A stretch of DNA of 7,885 nt from Bacillus massiliigorillae. Its GTDB lineage: Bacteria > Bacillota > Bacilli > Bacillales > DSM-1321. Position numbers and translations under genes: made by a program. Within the stretch, counting starts at the first letter, position 1, and every line of letters begins with the position of its first letter. The notes under the pieces were generated by a model. That model saw only the letters and a list, made by a program, of their open reading frames with translations. It was not told the origin of the DNA and did not search any database. Below, one piece after another: positions 6,372-7,885 of this stretch. The stretch is from NCBI RefSeq assembly GCF_000380245.2, contig NZ_HG428741.1, forward strand, positions 3,482,468 through 3,490,352, given 5' to 3'.

Positions 6372-6391
6372 TTATTCAATTGACTGAATAA
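6372..6391. promoter_or_regulatory. Candidate operator: TTATTCA-N6-TGAATAA dyad
   Basis: Perfect 7-bp arms TTATTCA (6372-6378) and TGAATAA (6385-6391) flank ATTGAC. The dyad covers the -35 hexamer of the transporter promoter, the position expected for a repressor site. The overlapping 15-mer AATTGACTGAATAAA (6378-6392) also matches the CodY consensus AATTTTCWGAAAATT at 10 of 15 positions, so CodY is one possible, unproven, ligand. Confidence 0.45.
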
Positions 6392-6408
6392 AAAAATTGT
6401 CTTACAAT
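6380..6408 (+). promoter_or_regulatory. dtpT: Sigma-A promoter of the peptide transporter gene
   Basis: TTGACT (6380-6385, 5 of 6 to TTGACA) and TACAAT (6403-6408, 5 of 6 to TATAAT) are separated by the ideal 17 bases. Transcription would start near 6415, leaving a leader of about 60 bases. This is the best promoter match in the window. Confidence 0.7.
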
Positions 6409-6473
6409 AACAACATCTTAAATTTTATTTTAGTATAACTTTAACGCAATAAAATATTCAGGAGGCATTATAA

Positions 6474-7850
6474 ATGGGTACAACTATGAATCCACAGAAA
6501 AATACAAGTAAACACCCACCAGGTTTATACTTGTTGTTCTTCACTGAAATGTGGGAACGTTTTAGTTACTATGGAATGAGAGGTATTCTTGTTCTTTATT
6601 TAACGAAAGAAATCGTAAGCGGTGGACTTGGAATGAACGCTACCATCGCAATGAGTATATACGGTTTCTATACAGGTGCCGTTTATATTACACCTCTAAT
6701 CGGTGGATGGTTATCTGATATGTACCTAGGAAAACGATTGGCAATCACCATTGGTGGTATTACAATGGCAATTGGTAACTTCGTTATGTTCCTTGGTGAC
6801 GCACAATGGTCAATGTACACAGGTTTATTACTATTAATTATTGGTAATGGTTTCTTCAAACCAAATATTTCTTCACTTGTTGGTGACTTATACGAAGAAA
6901 AAGATCCAAAACGTGATGCAGCATTCACGATTTTCTATATGGGTATTAACCTTGGAGCATTCTTCGCACCACTAATTATCGCAATGGTTACTGATAAAAT
7001 CATGGGCGGCATGCAAGGAGATGTATTTGTTTACGGTTACAAATACGGATTCTTAATTTCTTCAATCGGTATGGTTATTGGACAAGTACTTTTCAATATA
7101 CTTGGTAACAAATATTTAGGTGACCTTGGTAAAAAACCAAACGGTCGTGAAGTAATAGGCGATGTAGCCGCAAAAAACAAACCACTTACAAAAGTGGAAA
7201 AACAACGTACAGCTGCAATTCTAATCTTAGCCTGTTTCGTAGTATTCTTCTGGGCAGGATTTGAGCAAGCTGGTAGTTCATTAACTCTTTACACAGATAA
7301 GTTTGTTGATCGTACAATTTTCGGATTTGAGATTCCAACTCCATGGTTCCAATCTGTAAATCCTTTATTTATTATCTTATTAGCTCCACTTGTTTCAATC
7401 CTTTGGGTGAAATTAGGAAACTCTAAACGTGGAGATTTCAGTTCACCATTCAAAATGGGTATCGGTATGATTCTTCTAGGTCTTGGTTACATGATTCTTC
7501 TTGTAGCTGTTCTAGGAACTGGTAGTAACGAAGCTGAAATCGTGTCAAAAGCACATATCATTTTCATTGTATTAACTTACTTCTTCCATACACTTGGTGA
7601 ATTATTCTTATCTCCAGTTGGATTATCAACAGTAAGTCGTATTGCTCCAGTAAAACTTGCTTCACTATTAATGGGTGTTTGGTTAGCAAGTTCAGGTGTT
7701 GCAAACATTTTAGCAGGTCAACTTGCATCTGTAACTCAATCTTTAGGATATTTTGAAGTATTTGCAGTCATTGGTGCAATGGCAATTGTACTAGGTTTAA
7801 TCCTTCTTGCATTCTCTAAAAAGATTACAAAAATGATGCACGTAGACTGA
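6474..7850 (+). CDS. dtpT: Proton-coupled di/tripeptide transporter, POT/PTR2 family
   Basis: This 458-residue major-facilitator protein imports di- and tripeptides with protons across the cytoplasmic membrane. The family signatures are all present. The proton-coupling motif in helix 1 is ETMWERF-like: TEMWERFSYYGMRG (24-37), with Glu25, Glu28 and Arg29. GGWLSDMYLGKR (77-88) is the helix 2-3 loop. GNGFFKPNISSLVGDLY (124-140) carries the conserved Lys129. FYMGINLGAFFAPL (154-167) is PTR2 signature 2. FWAGFEQAGSSL (259-270) is helix 7, and GELFLSPVGLSTVSRIAP (375-392) carries Glu376. Length suits bacterial members such as lactococcal DtpT. GGAGG (6461-6465) lies eight bases before ATG 6474. The gene stands alone between two terminators. 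Its position after ald suggests peptide-derived alanine feeding, which is contextual only. Confidence 0.95.
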   Translation: MGTTMNPQKNTSKHPPGLYLLFFTEMWERFSYYGMRGILVLYLTKEIVSGGLGMNATIAMSIYGFYTGAVYITPLIGGWLSDMYLGKRLAITIGGITMAIGNFVMFLGDAQWSMYTGLLLLIIGNGFFKPNISSLVGDLYEEKDPKRDAAFTIFYMGINLGAFFAPLIIAMVTDKIMGGMQGDVFVYGYKYGFLISSIGMVIGQVLFNILGNKYLGDLGKKPNGREVIGDVAAKNKPLTKVEKQRTAAILILACFVVFFWAGFEQAGSSLTLYTDKFVDRTIFGFEIPTPWFQSVNPLFIILLAPLVSILWVKLGNSKRGDFSSPFKMGIGMILLGLGYMILLVAVLGTGSNEAEIVSKAHIIFIVLTYFFHTLGELFLSPVGLSTVSRIAPVKLASLLMGVWLASSGVANILAGQLASVTQSLGYFEVFAVIGAMAIVLGLILLAFSKKITKMMHVD

Positions 7851-7859
7851 TATAAATAG

Positions 7860-7885
7860 AAAAAAGCTGACTCGAATTAACCGAG
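7860..7885 (+). terminator. Terminator after the peptide transporter, cut by the window end
   Basis: An A-run (7860-7865), then GCTGACTCG (7866-7874), a seven-base loop (7875-7881) and CGAG (7882-7885) form the first four pairs of a hairpin. Its remaining descending arm (expected to continue as TCAGC and a T-run) lies beyond the window. It begins nine bases after the stop codon. Confidence 0.65.

Noticed and set aside
1..7885. Mobile elements, CRISPR arrays, tRNA or rRNA genes, or a novel defence-type gene cluster
   Set aside because: I found no transposase, regular spaced repeats, target-site duplications or RNA gene signatures. Every substantial gene belongs to a recognised housekeeping family.

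Overview
The window looks like chromosomal DNA from a low-GC Firmicute, most probably the Bacillus cereus group. This is inferred from the AT-rich composition, the strong GGAGG-type ribosome binding sites, the U-tailed hairpin terminators, and the gene set (DUF47 protein plus Pit, an AdeR-like PucR regulator, EcsC-family protein, alanine dehydrogenase, POT peptide transporter). No species call was checked by search. I see no mobile element, CRISPR array, tRNA or rRNA. It reads as ordinary core metabolism and transport.

Layout. (1) 1-284: a small three-helix membrane protein of the GlsB/YeaQ/YmgE family on the minus strand, preceded by half of a terminator cut by the window edge. (2) 285-685: an AT-rich divergent intergenic region. 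It carries two consensus PhoP-type hexamer pairs upstream of a weak sigma-A-like promoter. (3) 686-2320: a two-gene phosphate operon, a PhoU-like DUF47 protein and the low-affinity phosphate permease Pit, closed by a strong terminator at 2324-2362. (4) 2544-4694: a PucR/CdaR-family regulator (probably AdeR) and an EcsC-family protein. They sit 51 bp apart with no strong terminator between them, so they are probably cotranscribed, and a terminator at 4714-4750 ends the unit. (5) 4845-5990: alanine dehydrogenase ald, monocistronic, with a terminator at 6005-6053. (6) 5991-6473: a 483-bp gap rich in dyad symmetry, holding at least one good sigma-A promoter. (7) 6474-7850: a proton-coupled di/tripeptide transporter (DtpT-like) followed by a terminator cut by the window end.

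How the genes fit together. The DUF47 protein and Pit form a phosphate-uptake pair. In the second half, the transporter would import small peptides, intracellular peptidases would release L-alanine, and Ald would deaminate it to pyruvate, ammonium and NADH. The PucR-type protein is a good candidate activator of ald, because AdeR does this in B. subtilis. The job of the EcsC-family protein between them is unknown.

The most interesting signals are regulatory. A 20-bp inverted repeat sits on the -35 element of the peptide transporter promoter and its heptamer recurs in a second dyad 100 bp upstream. The PhoP-like repeats lie ahead of the phosphate operon. I found no convincing evidence of an undescribed multi-gene system.
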